From Senimuribacter sp049852125 (GTDB lineage: Bacteria > Bacillota > Clostridia > Peptostreptococcales > Anaerovoracaceae), in contig NZ_CP187532.1 in the NCBI RefSeq assembly GCF_049852125.1, positions 62,001-126,000 of the forward strand: a stretch of 64,000 bases of DNA, in the 5' to 3' direction. The notes below the pieces were generated by a model, which was given only the letters and a program-made list of their open reading frames with translations, was not told where the DNA came from and made no database searches. The position numbers and the translations under genes are program-made. Of this stretch, positions 33,474 to 41,870 are shown one piece after another. How positions within the stretch are numbered: the stretch's first letter is position 1; each line of letters opens with the position of its first letter.

Positions 33474-35405
33474 TTAAATATCAAGCTCTGCAAGCTGTGC
33501 ATTATCTTCAATGAATTTTTTCCGTGGAGGAACTTTGTCACCCATGAGAATCGTAAAAATTTCATCTGCAGCAGTTGCATCATCTATAGTAATCTGTATT
33601 AACGTTCTATTATTGTAATCCATGGTAGTTTCCCACAATTGATGGAAATCCATTTCTCCAAGTCCCTTGTATCTCTGAATATCAATCTTTCCCGACTTAC
33701 CGTCGCTGCTTAATTTCGCCAAAAGCTTTTCCTGTTCATTCTCACTATAAGTATAATAAACTTCTTTATTACGCTTTGTTAAGAACAGAGGCGGTTTTGC
33801 AGCATAAACATAACCTCCTTCAATAAGAGGCGTCATGTACCGGAAAAAGAAAGTCAGAAGAAGCGTTCTGATATGCGCGCCGTCTACATCGGCATCGGTC
33901 ATGATGATGATTTTATGATACCGCAGTTTTGACACGTCAAACTCATTGCCAATGCCGCATCCGAAAGCTGTAATCATATTCTTTATTTCATCAGAATTGA
34001 GTATCCTGTCAAGTCTTGCCTTTTCAACATTCAAAATTTTACCGCGCAAAGGGAGTACAGCTTGTCTCAAACGATCACGGCCTTGCTTGGCGCTGCCTCC
34101 CGCAGAATCTCCCTCTACCAGAAAAATTTCCGACTTAGCTGGATCTTTTTCAGAGCAATCAGCTAATTTCCCTGGTAAAGCTATACTATCCAGTACACTT
34201 TTCCTTCGAGTCAGTTCTCTGGCCTTTCTTGCTGCTTCTCTTGCTCTGGAAGCTCTAAGACATTTTTCTAAAATAGCCTTTGCCTGTGTTGGATTTTCTT
34301 CTAAAAACGCCATCAAATTTTCACTGGTGGATGTTTCTACAAAACCTCTCATCTCTGTATTTCCAAGTTTTGTTTTCGTCTGTCCTTCAAATTGCGGCGT
34401 CGTCAATTTAACAGAAACAATTGCTGTAATACCTTCTCTCACATCTTCACCGGCAAGAGAATCATCGTTATCCTTTAGAATTTTATTTTTTCTTGCATAA
34501 TCATTGAATACACGTGTCAGAGCGGATCGGAAACCTGCCATATGCGTACCGCCCTCCGTTGTATTGATATTATTGGCATAAGAAAGTACCATTTCGTTAT
34601 ACCTGTCAGTATACTGCATGGCAACTTCTACTTCCATATCCTTTTTTGATACCTCAAAGTATATAACTTCGTTATGAAGAACATCTTTATTGCTGTTTAA
34701 ATGTTTAACAAATTCACGTAGACCGCCTTCATAATGAAATACTTCTTTTTTCTTTTTTCCTTCCCTTTCGTCAGACAATGTAATTTTTATGCCTTTATTC
34801 AGGAATGCCATTTCTCTTAAACGATGCTGTAAAGTATCGTAATCATATTCTGTAGTCTCTGTAAAGATTTCAGGATCTGGCCAGAAAATTGTTTTCGAAC
34901 CTGTTTTTTTTGCCTCACCGACAATTGTTAACGGCGTTACAGTCTTTCCTTTTTCATAGTCCTGCCTGTATATATTTCCGTTTCTCTTAACTTCTACTTC
35001 CATTTTCGTAGAAAGAGCATTTACTACAGATGCACCGACACCATGCAGACCACCGGATACCTTATATCCGCCGCCGCCGAATTTTCCTCCGGCATGAAGA
35101 ACTGTATGAATAACTTCTACTGCAGGAATACCTAACTTAGGATGCTTGTCCACTGGCATACCTCTGCCATCATCCTCGACCATAATAGAATTATCCTTCT
35201 GAATTGTAACGTCTATCTTTTTACAATAGCCCGCTAAAGCTTCGTCCACACTGTTATCTACTATTTCGTAAACCAGATGATGAAGTCCCCGCGGTCCGGT
35301 ACTTCCTATATACATACCTGGACGCTTACGAACTGCCTCCAATCCTTCTAACACTTGTATTTGGGCGGCATCATACTGATTTTTATTTTTTTCTTCTGCA
35401 CTCAT
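33474..35405 (-). CDS. gyrB: DNA gyrase subunit B
   Basis: 643 residues. ATPase subunit: N-terminal GHKL fold (EIVDNSVDEALAGYCK, VEDDGRGMPVDKHP, GLHGVGASVVNALS), transducer domain, then the Toprim domain (VEGDSAGGSAKQGRDRL, MTDADVDGAHIRTLLLTFF) and QRYKGLGEM near the C-terminus. Length is typical for Gram-positive GyrB. It is divergent from dnaA across the origin, whereas gyrBA usually follows recF on the dnaA side. A near-consensus promoter is at 35452-35480. Confidence 0.97.
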   Translation of the reverse strand: MSAEEKNKNQYDAAQIQVLEGLEAVRKRPGMYIGSTGPRGLHHLVYEIVDNSVDEALAGYCKKIDVTIQKDNSIMVEDDGRGMPVDKHPKLGIPAVEVIHTVLHAGGKFGGGGYKVSGGLHGVGASVVNALSTKMEVEVKRNGNIYRQDYEKGKTVTPLTIVGEAKKTGSKTIFWPDPEIFTETTEYDYDTLQHRLREMAFLNKGIKITLSDEREGKKKKEVFHYEGGLREFVKHLNSNKDVLHNEVIYFEVSKKDMEVEVAMQYTDRYNEMVLSYANNINTTEGGTHMAGFRSALTRVFNDYARKNKILKDNDDSLAGEDVREGITAIVSVKLTTPQFEGQTKTKLGNTEMRGFVETSTSENLMAFLEENPTQAKAILEKCLRASRAREAARKARELTRRKSVLDSIALPGKLADCSEKDPAKSEIFLVEGDSAGGSAKQGRDRLRQAVLPLRGKILNVEKARLDRILNSDEIKNMITAFGCGIGNEFDVSKLRYHKIIIMTDADVDGAHIRTLLLTFFFRYMTPLIEGGYVYAAKPPLFLTKRNKEVYYTYSENEQEKLLAKLSSDGKSGKIDIQRYKGLGEMDFHQLWETTMDYNNRTLIQITIDDATAADEIFTILMGDKVPPRKKFIEDNAQLAELDI

Positions 35406-35451
35406 ACTATATCCACCTTCTGTATAAAATTTCCTGTTTGCATACTTTTTA

Positions 35452-35480
35452 ATTATACATCAAAAACAGCCTTTTGGCAA
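35452..35480 (-). promoter_or_regulatory. gyrB promoter
   Basis: Minus strand TTGCCA (35475-35480), a 17-base spacer and TATAAT (35452-35457). Confidence 0.7.
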
Positions 35481-35698
35481 CAGAATAGCCTTATTTTAAG
35501 TTTTTTATCTCATTACCGCTAAAAAATCCTTAAAATCGAAAAATACGTATGAATAAACCTATCAAAAACTGTCGATATATACCCTGTAATAATATAAAAA
35601 AGTTAATTCAGTATTGTAAGGAAGATATGCACAAAATTATCCACATCCTATGGAAAACTTTTCATTCTTTTTATTTTTCAAAGCTTTAAAATTAACAC

Positions 35699-35727
35699 TT
35701 GTATATGGATAACTTATTTTGTACAAT
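35699..35727 (+). promoter_or_regulatory. dnaA promoter with embedded DnaA box
   Basis: TTGTAT (35699-35704), a 17-base spacer and TACAAT (35722-35727). A one-mismatch DnaA box (35704-35712) lies in the spacer, which fits autorepression by DnaA. Confidence 0.6.
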
Positions 35728-35759
35728 GGAATATATAAAGGATAATTTGAAGGAGCGTT

Positions 35760-37106
35760 ATGAAAAATATTTGGAAACAAGTTTTAGAAATTATAGAAAA
35801 AGACGTGACTCCAGTCAGTTATAGCACTTGGTTTGAAAATACCAAACTCAATTCTATAGATAAAAATCTTAAAATAGCTTATTTGGAGTCTGACGAGGAT
35901 TTCGTCATCAAAGTTCTGAAGGATCGTTACATAGAAATGATAGAAAAATCCTTTCACACTGCCACTGGCGAGAACTATAGGGTTGTGATTAAGCATAATT
36001 CTGATTATGCTCAGCAAAAAGAAGATTCAGGTCCTGTAACAAGACAACCTGTTATTATGGATCCAAAATTACGCAAACAGAAAATTTTCAATCCTAAATA
36101 TACTTTTGATAATTTTGTCGTAGGAAACAGCAATAAATACGCGCAAGCCGCTGCTTTAGCTGTTGCTGAATCTCCCTCTGTAGCCTATAATCCTCTTTTT
36201 ATATACGGAGGATCTGGACTGGGAAAAACACATCTGATGAATGCTATCGGTATATACCTTCTGGAACATAATGAAAATCTCAATGTTCTATATGTTTCCT
36301 CAGAAATGTTTACGAACGAATTCATCAAGGCTCTAGGCGAGAATAAAGTTAGAGAATTTAAGAACAAATATAGAAAGGTAGATGTACTTCTTATTGACGA
36401 TATCCAATTCCTTGAAGGTAAAGATACTATGCAAGAAGAATTTTTCCATACCTTCAATACTTTATATGATCTAAATAAGCAAATCGTCATTTCCAGTGAC
36501 AGAGCTCCTAACAAACTGGTTAAATTAGAAGAACGTCTTCGCTCTCGATTCATGTGGAATTTAATTGCAGATCTTCAACCTGCTGATTACGAAACCCGTG
36601 TAGCAATACTGATGAAGAAAGCAGAAAATGCTAATATCGAAATGAATGACGATATGTATGAAGTAATTTGTTTAATTGCAGAAAGCATTAAAAATAACAT
36701 TCGTGAATTAGAAGGCGCTTTTGATCGAATAACTGGATTTTCTTCTTTAATGAATGAAAAGATAGACAAAGTCTTTGCAAAACGAATATTGAAAGATATT
36801 ATACAAAACAACAGTAACAGTCCAACTCCAGAAAAAATAAAAACGATTGTTAGCCGCTACTTTCATATTGATGTTACTGCTATGGAAAGCTCTAAACGTA
36901 CAAATAATATTGCTTATCCCCGGCAAATAGCAATGTATCTGTGTAGAGAAATGACAGATTACTCTTTGCCTAAAATAGGGAATCTGTTTGGAGGAAGACA
37001 TTATACTACTGTCATGCATGCTTGTGACAAGATTCAAGCCGGACTAAAAATCGATGAACAATTAAAGGAAATCATAGATACACTTAAGAAGGAAATCTCT
37101 GAATAA
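35760..37106 (+). CDS. dnaA: Chromosomal replication initiator DnaA
   Basis: 448 residues, with all four domains. Domain I 1-80 (helicase/partner contact), a short linker 82-108, AAA+ domain III with Walker A GGSGLGKTH (150-158) and a Walker B LLIDDIQFL, and domain IV with the DnaA-box signature GGRHYTTVMHACDKI. DnaA-ATP binds DnaA boxes and melts the origin. The start has AAGGAG shortly upstream. It is flanked by DnaA boxes on both sides and heads the dnaA-dnaN-recF cluster. Confidence 0.98.
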   Translation: MKNIWKQVLEIIEKDVTPVSYSTWFENTKLNSIDKNLKIAYLESDEDFVIKVLKDRYIEMIEKSFHTATGENYRVVIKHNSDYAQQKEDSGPVTRQPVIMDPKLRKQKIFNPKYTFDNFVVGNSNKYAQAAALAVAESPSVAYNPLFIYGGSGLGKTHLMNAIGIYLLEHNENLNVLYVSSEMFTNEFIKALGENKVREFKNKYRKVDVLLIDDIQFLEGKDTMQEEFFHTFNTLYDLNKQIVISSDRAPNKLVKLEERLRSRFMWNLIADLQPADYETRVAILMKKAENANIEMNDDMYEVICLIAESIKNNIRELEGAFDRITGFSSLMNEKIDKVFAKRILKDIIQNNSNSPTPEKIKTIVSRYFHIDVTAMESSKRTNNIAYPRQIAMYLCREMTDYSLPKIGNLFGGRHYTTVMHACDKIQAGLKIDEQLKEIIDTLKKEISE

Positions 37107-37260
37107 ATCTGCAAAAAAGCAGCAGGTTATCCACAGAGTTTAAATAATAAAAAACAGGCTGTTTCCAATTACTTAAAAAGTTATCCACATTATGAACAGC
37201 CCCTACTACTAATACTACTACCAAAAATAAAAGAAAAAGATGGCATTTTCGGAGGTTAAA
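37107..37260 (+). other. oriC core: DnaA boxes and DnaA-trio unwinding element
   Basis: Two perfect DnaA boxes, TTATCCACA, at 37127-37135 and 37181-37189, are followed by a GC-rich CAGCCCC, then CTACTACTAATACTACTA (about 37203-37220), and then an A-rich stretch. The order box, GC-rich gap, CTA repeats (TAG trios on the other strand) matches the basal unwinding system described for B. subtilis, where DnaA loads on single-stranded DnaA-trios. This is the best candidate for the initial melting site. Confidence 0.85.
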
Positions 37261-38376
37261 ATGAAATTTAAATGTGATCAAATTACATTAACAAAAGCTT
37301 TAAACATTGTATCAAAAGCTGTAACCAATCGTTCAACAATTCCTATCTTAAAAGGCATTCTTATGGAAGTCAATCAAGAAGGAACATTAAAAATGATCGC
37401 ATCAGATCATGAAATTACAATTGAAGAAACTATCCATGTAAATGATGTTGAAAAAGGAACAATCGTAGTACAAGCAAAGCTTTTCAGTGATATTATAAGA
37501 AAACTGCCAAATGCAGAAGTAACTATAGAAACAGAAAACAACAATGTTATTATAAAATGTTTAAATTCACAATTTAGCATCATAGGATTACCAGCTGACG
37601 AATTTCCATCTGTAGAAACAGTGCAGAGTGAACAAAAAGGTATCATATTCTCGAAATCTATATTAAAAGATATGATCCGTAAAACTTCCTTTGCCGCCAG
37701 TGTTGACGAATCAAAGGGCGTTCTTACAGGTATTCTTATAGAACTGCGTAATAATAGTGTTAATCTGGCTGCTATAGACGGCTACAGATTAGCTATATCC
37801 AGAAAAGCAATGGTAAATCTAGAAGAAAAGGATGTCGTTATTTCAGCTAAAATCATGAATGAAATAAGCAAAATACTCAACGACGCCTCCGAAGAAGATG
37901 ATGAAGTTAAGCTTTATCTTTACAATAAGAGCGCTATTTTCATTGTAGGAAATGTTAAAGTAGTTCTTCGACTGCTGGATGGAGAATTTATAAAATACAG
38001 AGACGTATTACCAAAGGACAGCAATATTAAAGTCAAAGTTTCAAAAGGAGACTTAATTGAAAGTATTGAGAGAGCTTCTCTTCTCTCTAAAGAAGGAAAA
38101 AATAATCTTATAAAATTTTCTATTAGAGATAATATTATGACGATTACTTCAAAATCTGAAGAAGGTAATGTAAAAGAAGAAATTCTTATCACAAAGGATG
38201 GGGAAGATTTAGAAATAGGTTTTAATGCAAAATACGTATTGGATATGTTAAAAGCAATAGATGACGAAGAAATATTGATGTATTTTACAGCCAGCATTAA
38301 ACCATGTCTAGTAGAACCGCTGGAAGGAGATTCTTTTGAATATCTGATTCTTCCGGTAAGAATTACGGGAAATTGA
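37261..38376 (+). CDS. dnaN: DNA polymerase III beta sliding clamp
   Basis: 371 residues, three clamp domains (SKAVTNRSTIPILKGILMEV, FAASVDESKGVLTGILIEL, the C-terminal LVEPLEGDSFEYLILPVRI). The dimeric ring tethers polymerase III and other partners to DNA. The start at 37261 is chosen because GGAGG lies about five bases upstream; an earlier in-frame ATG at 37240 precedes this site. recF follows after one base, without the small S4-domain gene yaaA often found between them. Confidence 0.97.
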   Translation: MKFKCDQITLTKALNIVSKAVTNRSTIPILKGILMEVNQEGTLKMIASDHEITIEETIHVNDVEKGTIVVQAKLFSDIIRKLPNAEVTIETENNNVIIKCLNSQFSIIGLPADEFPSVETVQSEQKGIIFSKSILKDMIRKTSFAASVDESKGVLTGILIELRNNSVNLAAIDGYRLAISRKAMVNLEEKDVVISAKIMNEISKILNDASEEDDEVKLYLYNKSAIFIVGNVKVVLRLLDGEFIKYRDVLPKDSNIKVKVSKGDLIESIERASLLSKEGKNNLIKFSIRDNIMTITSKSEEGNVKEEILITKDGEDLEIGFNAKYVLDMLKAIDDEEILMYFTASIKPCLVEPLEGDSFEYLILPVRITGN

Positions 38377-38377
38377 T

Positions 38378-39478
38378 ATGTATATAAAGCATATTGAATT
38401 AACTGATTTTAGAAACTATGAAAATTTACAACTAGATTTTCATGAAAATGTGAATTTGATTTTAGGTGATAACGCGCAGGGGAAGACTAATTTGTTAGAG
38501 GCCATCTATATTACATCTATCGGGCGGTCTTTTAGAACAAATAAGGACAGTGAATTAATAAAGTTTGATGCAAATATGGCTAAAATTTACGTAGAGGCTG
38601 AAAAGGAAATTGCAGAAACCTGTGTAAATGTGATAATTAAAAAGGATTCTAAGAAATCTATAAAAAAAGACGGCGTTCATCTTAAGAAGTCGTCGCAGCT
38701 GTTAGAAAATATTTTAATTGTCATATTTTCTCCTGAAGATATGAAAATTGTTAAGGATGAACCTGAGAAAAGGCGACGGTTTATAGATCGTGAATTATGT
38801 CAGATTCAACCTTTGTATTATGATAGCTTATCTAATTATAAAAAGATTCTTTTACAAAGAAATTTTTATTTAAAAGAAGATAAAATAGATCCTGGGATGC
38901 TGGATTTGTGGGATGTGCAGTTAGCAAAGTATGGAGGAAGAATCATTCGGCTCAGAGATCAATTTATAAAAAAGATAAGTGATTTTTCCGGAGCTATTCA
39001 TAATAGCATTACAGGAGGAAGAGAATCTTTATTTTTGGAGTATAATCCTAACATATCTTTAACAGAAAATGAATCAGATCTGGAAGGATTTTTTTATGAT
39101 GAAATAAAAAAAGCTTTTAAAAATGATTGCCGTCAGAGAACAACTACAAGAGGGCCACATAAGGATGATATTTCTTTTTACGTAGGAGGCGTCAACATGC
39201 GCAGTTTTGGGTCGCAAGGGCAGCAGAGAACCTGTGCGTTGTCTCTTAAATTAGCTGAATTAAATTTAATAAAAGAAGAAACAAATGAGGATGCTATTTT
39301 GTTGCTTGACGACGTAATGAGTGAATTAGATCTTCACAGACAGGAGTATTTAATTAAAACATTAAAAGAAAATCAGCTATTTATAACGACAACAGATATC
39401 GATGATAAATTAAGAGCATCTTTTCCGCAAGCAAAACAGATCTATGTGGAAAAGGGGAAAATAAGAGAAAACTGTTGA
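38378..39478 (+). CDS. recF: DNA replication and repair protein RecF
   Basis: 366 residues. SMC-like ABC ATPase that helps load RecA at gaps. Walker A GDNAQGKTNLLEAI near residue 30, the RecF signature KDEPEKRRRFIDRELCQI, the ABC signature SQGQQRTCALSLKL and Walker B LLLDDVMSELD. It starts one base after dnaN and its stop codon lies inside the minus-35 box of the rpmH promoter. Confidence 0.96.
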   Translation: MYIKHIELTDFRNYENLQLDFHENVNLILGDNAQGKTNLLEAIYITSIGRSFRTNKDSELIKFDANMAKIYVEAEKEIAETCVNVIIKKDSKKSIKKDGVHLKKSSQLLENILIVIFSPEDMKIVKDEPEKRRRFIDRELCQIQPLYYDSLSNYKKILLQRNFYLKEDKIDPGMLDLWDVQLAKYGGRIIRLRDQFIKKISDFSGAIHNSITGGRESLFLEYNPNISLTENESDLEGFFYDEIKKAFKNDCRQRTTTRGPHKDDISFYVGGVNMRSFGSQGQQRTCALSLKLAELNLIKEETNEDAILLLDDVMSELDLHRQEYLIKTLKENQLFITTTDIDDKLRASFPQAKQIYVEKGKIRENC

Positions 39479-39503
39479 CAAGCTGTTATGATAAAAGTAT
39501 AAT
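39475..39503 (+). promoter_or_regulatory. Perfect consensus promoter of the rpmH-rnpA cluster
   Basis: TTGACA (39475-39480), 17 bases, TATAAT (39498-39503): a full match to the sigma-A consensus. The minus-35 box overlaps the recF stop codon. Confidence 0.9.
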
Positions 39504-39572
39504 AGATGGGTATATGTGCATCCATTGGAATTTAGATGATGCATGGATTTTACATTGAAGGAGGTAAAAAAA

Positions 39573-39707
39573 ATGAAACAGACTTATCAGCCAAAGAAAA
39601 GACAGAGGATGAAAGAGCACGGCTTCAGAAAAAGAATGAGCACTAAGAATGGAAGAAATGTTCTGAAAAGAAGAAGAGCAAAAGGCAGAAAAAAATTATC
39701 TGCATAA
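39573..39707 (+). CDS. rpmH: 50S ribosomal protein L34
   Basis: A 44-residue, very basic protein: MKQTYQPKKRQRMKEHGF at the start, a middle RMSTKNGRNVLKRRRAKGRK and ending KKLSA, a full match to L34. GAAGGAGG lies about ten bases upstream of the ATG. It follows a perfect promoter and heads the cluster rpmH-rnpA-yidD-yidC-jag, with rnpA starting six bases after its stop codon. Confidence 0.96.
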   Translation: MKQTYQPKKRQRMKEHGFRKRMSTKNGRNVLKRRRAKGRKKLSA

Positions 39708-39713
39708 TTTAAA

Positions 39714-40052
39714 ATGCTAAAAAAAAACGTACTAAGAAGAAAAACTGATTTTCAGGGAATTTATAACCGGGGAAAATCAGTTGGTGATCGGTACGTCGTT
39801 CTATTCTACAGGAAGAATCATCTTCCCTATAACAGAATGGCGTTTCTGGCCAGTAAAAAGGTCGGCAATAGTGTTAGAAGGAACAGAGCCAGAAGATTGA
39901 TGAAGGAAAGCTATAGGCTTTCGGATTTGAAGATTCCAAACGGCTATGATGTTATATTTATAGCCAGGAATACTATTGTAGGCGTTAAATGTGCAGATGT
40001 TAAGAAATCCTTAGAATCTGCGATTAGAAGAACCGGGGTAATTAAGAAATAA
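39714..40052 (+). CDS. rnpA: Ribonuclease P protein component
   Basis: 112 residues. Protein cofactor of RNase P, which trims tRNA 5' ends. The basic signature NRARRLMKESYRL (RNR motif region SVRRNRARR) and the N-terminal VLRRKTDFQGIYNRGKSVG are typical. It starts six bases after rpmH, and its stop codon shares its last base with the yidD start codon. Confidence 0.95.
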   Translation: MLKKNVLRRKTDFQGIYNRGKSVGDRYVVLFYRKNHLPYNRMAFLASKKVGNSVRRNRARRLMKESYRLSDLKIPNGYDVIFIARNTIVGVKCADVKKSLESAIRRTGVIKK

Positions 40053-40282
40053 TGAAATATATCAGTCAATTTTTTAGGACGATAATGATATTCCTTATAA
40101 GGGTATATCAACGTTGTATTTCGCCGTTATTTCCGCCTACCTGCAGGTTTTACCCTACCTGCTCCACCTATTTTATACAGGCTCTACAAAAATATGGTGT
40201 GTTTAAGGGTAGTTACTTAGGAATCAAACGAATTTTGAAGTGTCATCCCGGCAATCCTGGCGGTTATGACCCTTTAAAATGA
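40052..40282 (+). CDS. yidD: Membrane protein insertion efficiency factor YidD
   Basis: 76 residues. An N-terminal amphipathic/hydrophobic segment, then the YidD signature YQRCISPLFPPTCRFYPTCS and GSYLGIKRILKCHPGNPGG. It assists YidC-dependent membrane insertion. It overlaps rnpA by one base and precedes yidC. Confidence 0.95.
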   Translation: MKYISQFFRTIMIFLIRVYQRCISPLFPPTCRFYPTCSTYFIQALQKYGVFKGSYLGIKRILKCHPGNPGGYDPLK

Positions 40283-40295
40283 CGGAGGAAATCGA

Positions 40296-40991
40296 ATGGG
40301 AATTTTAGCTAAACCTCTGGGATGGCTGTTGTCTCAGCTTTACAGTGTTGTTGGCAACTATGGCATCTCACTGATCATCATAACCATCATAGTAAAGTTG
40401 ATTCTGTATCCTTTTTATAAGAAACAGATACTTTCTACTGCGGGTATGTCAAGTATTCAGCCGAAGATGCAAGAGATCCAGAGGAAGTATGCAAATGATA
40501 AAGAAACAATGAATGCAAAAATAGCTGAACTTTATAAGGAAGAAAATTTTAATCCAATGGGTGGTTGTCTTCCTATGATCGTTCAGACGTTCATCATTAT
40601 GGCGCTTTTTGGTTTATTGCGGAATCCAATGTTGTATCTTTCATCGGACAGCATGTATTTTGCGATTCATGAAAGTTTTCTTTGGATAGAAGATTTAAGT
40701 CAGCCGGATTTATGGATATTACCTGTTGCGGCAGGTGTGGCTACATTCTTCTCATTCTGGCTGAATCAGCAAACCGGTGCAACGCCACAGGCTGGTTCAA
40801 ATATGATGATGAATTTAATGAAGTATTTCTTCCCAATCATGATCGTATGGCTTGCTAGATCTTATCCATCAGGTCTTGCTATCTATTGGTTCATGAGCCA
40901 GTTCATTCAGATTTTCTTTAATTTGCGTTTTAATGCACTGAGAAAAGCTCTTAAAGAGAAGAATAAACCGACAAAGAAGAAAAAGAAGTAA
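40296..40991 (+). CDS. yidC: Membrane protein insertase YidC/Oxa1/SpoIIIJ family
   Basis: 231 residues with five membrane segments. The YidC core is clear: YGISLIIITIIVKLILYPFY, KMQEIQRKYAND, FNPMGGCLPMIVQ, the last helix near GLAIYWFMSQFIQI, and a basic tail ending KKKKK. It lacks the N-terminal lipoprotein signal and cysteine seen in SpoIIIJ of Bacillus. It inserts proteins into the membrane with or without Sec. A Jag gene follows after 23 bases. Confidence 0.95.
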   Translation: MGILAKPLGWLLSQLYSVVGNYGISLIIITIIVKLILYPFYKKQILSTAGMSSIQPKMQEIQRKYANDKETMNAKIAELYKEENFNPMGGCLPMIVQTFIIMALFGLLRNPMLYLSSDSMYFAIHESFLWIEDLSQPDLWILPVAAGVATFFSFWLNQQTGATPQAGSNMMMNLMKYFFPIMIVWLARSYPSGLAIYWFMSQFIQIFFNLRFNALRKALKEKNKPTKKKKK

Positions 40992-41014
40992 GAGCTATTG
41001 GAGGAAAAACAAAC

Positions 41015-41821
41015 ATGGATGTTTCTGAAAAATGGGGAACCGATGTGGAGACTGCAGTCAATCTCGCACTGGCGGATCTCAAATTGACGAGAGACGAAGT
41101 TGAAGTAACGGTTTTAGAAGAACCTTCTAGAGGTTTCTTTGGAATCGGCTCAAAGCTTGCTCTGGTCAGAGTGGAAAAAAAGAAACCAGAACTTAAGCCG
41201 GAACCGGTTAAGGTGGAAATAAAGGCTGAATCTACAGTTAAAAAGTATGAAGAAAAGCCTAAAAAATCAGAAGTAAAGAAAATACAAAAGAATGATAAAA
41301 AAGGTGAAAAGAAAGAAAATACAAAAGAAAAACCTTTAAAGTCTTCATTAGAGGCTGAATTCACGGATTTACAGCCTGCTCCGGATCATTCTGCACTTAC
41401 TTTTTTGAAAGAAGTTACAGAGCAGATGGGTTTGGAAATAGAAATTTCTGCGAAAGCTAACGCGGAAAATGTATTTATTGATATATCTGGTAAAGACTCA
41501 GGTACTGTAATTGGCAAAAGAGGACAGACATTGGATGCAATTCAGTATTTGACGAGTTTAGTGGTAAATAAAGATAATGAAAAATATACCAGAGTAGTAG
41601 TTGACGCTGAAAATTATCGCGCAAAAAGAGAAAAAACTCTGGAAAAATTAGCAAATAGGCTTGCTGATAAAGTTGTAAAAACAAAACGAAGCGTTAGGCT
41701 TGAACCTATGAATCCATACGAACGTAAAGTGATTCATGCAACTCTTCAAAATAACTCTCGTGTTACAACGAGAAGCGAAGGACAGGATCCGTATAGAAGG
41801 GTTATCATTGAGCTGAAGTAA
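41015..41821 (+). CDS. jag: RNA-binding protein Jag (KhpB/EloR)
   Basis: 268 residues. N-terminal Jag_N domain (WGTDVETAVNLALADLKLTR, EEPSRGFFGIGSKLALVRVE), a long Lys/Glu-rich linker (about 60-115), a KH domain (SGKDSGTVIGKRGQTLDAIQ) and an R3H domain (RLEPMNPYERKVIHATLQ). It binds RNA and affects cell elongation and division in streptococci. It is the last gene before a strong terminator at 41829. Confidence 0.94.
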   Translation: MDVSEKWGTDVETAVNLALADLKLTRDEVEVTVLEEPSRGFFGIGSKLALVRVEKKKPELKPEPVKVEIKAESTVKKYEEKPKKSEVKKIQKNDKKGEKKENTKEKPLKSSLEAEFTDLQPAPDHSALTFLKEVTEQMGLEIEISAKANAENVFIDISGKDSGTVIGKRGQTLDAIQYLTSLVVNKDNEKYTRVVVDAENYRAKREKTLEKLANRLADKVVKTKRSVRLEPMNPYERKVIHATLQNNSRVTTRSEGQDPYRRVIIELK

Positions 41822-41828
41822 AATTATG

Positions 41829-41851
41829 GCCCGCTGAAAAGCGGGCTTTTT
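41829..41851 (+). terminator. Rho-independent terminator of the rpmH-jag operon
   Basis: GCCCGCT-GAAA-AGCGGGC (41829-41846), a perfect 7-bp stem with a GAAA tetraloop, followed by TTTTT. It starts seven bases after the jag stop codon, and mnmE starts 20 bases later. Confidence 0.9.
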
Positions 41852-41870
41852 AAAATTTATGGAGAGTATT

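Larger units (their letters stand above)
35406..35759. other. Origin region between gyrB and dnaA
   Basis: This 354-base A+T-rich gap has no gene. It contains one perfect DnaA box, TTATCCACA at 35637-35645, one box with a single mismatch on the opposite strand (TATGGATAA, 35704-35712), the gyrB promoter and the dnaA promoter. It is likely the upstream half of a bipartite oriC. Confidence 0.7.
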
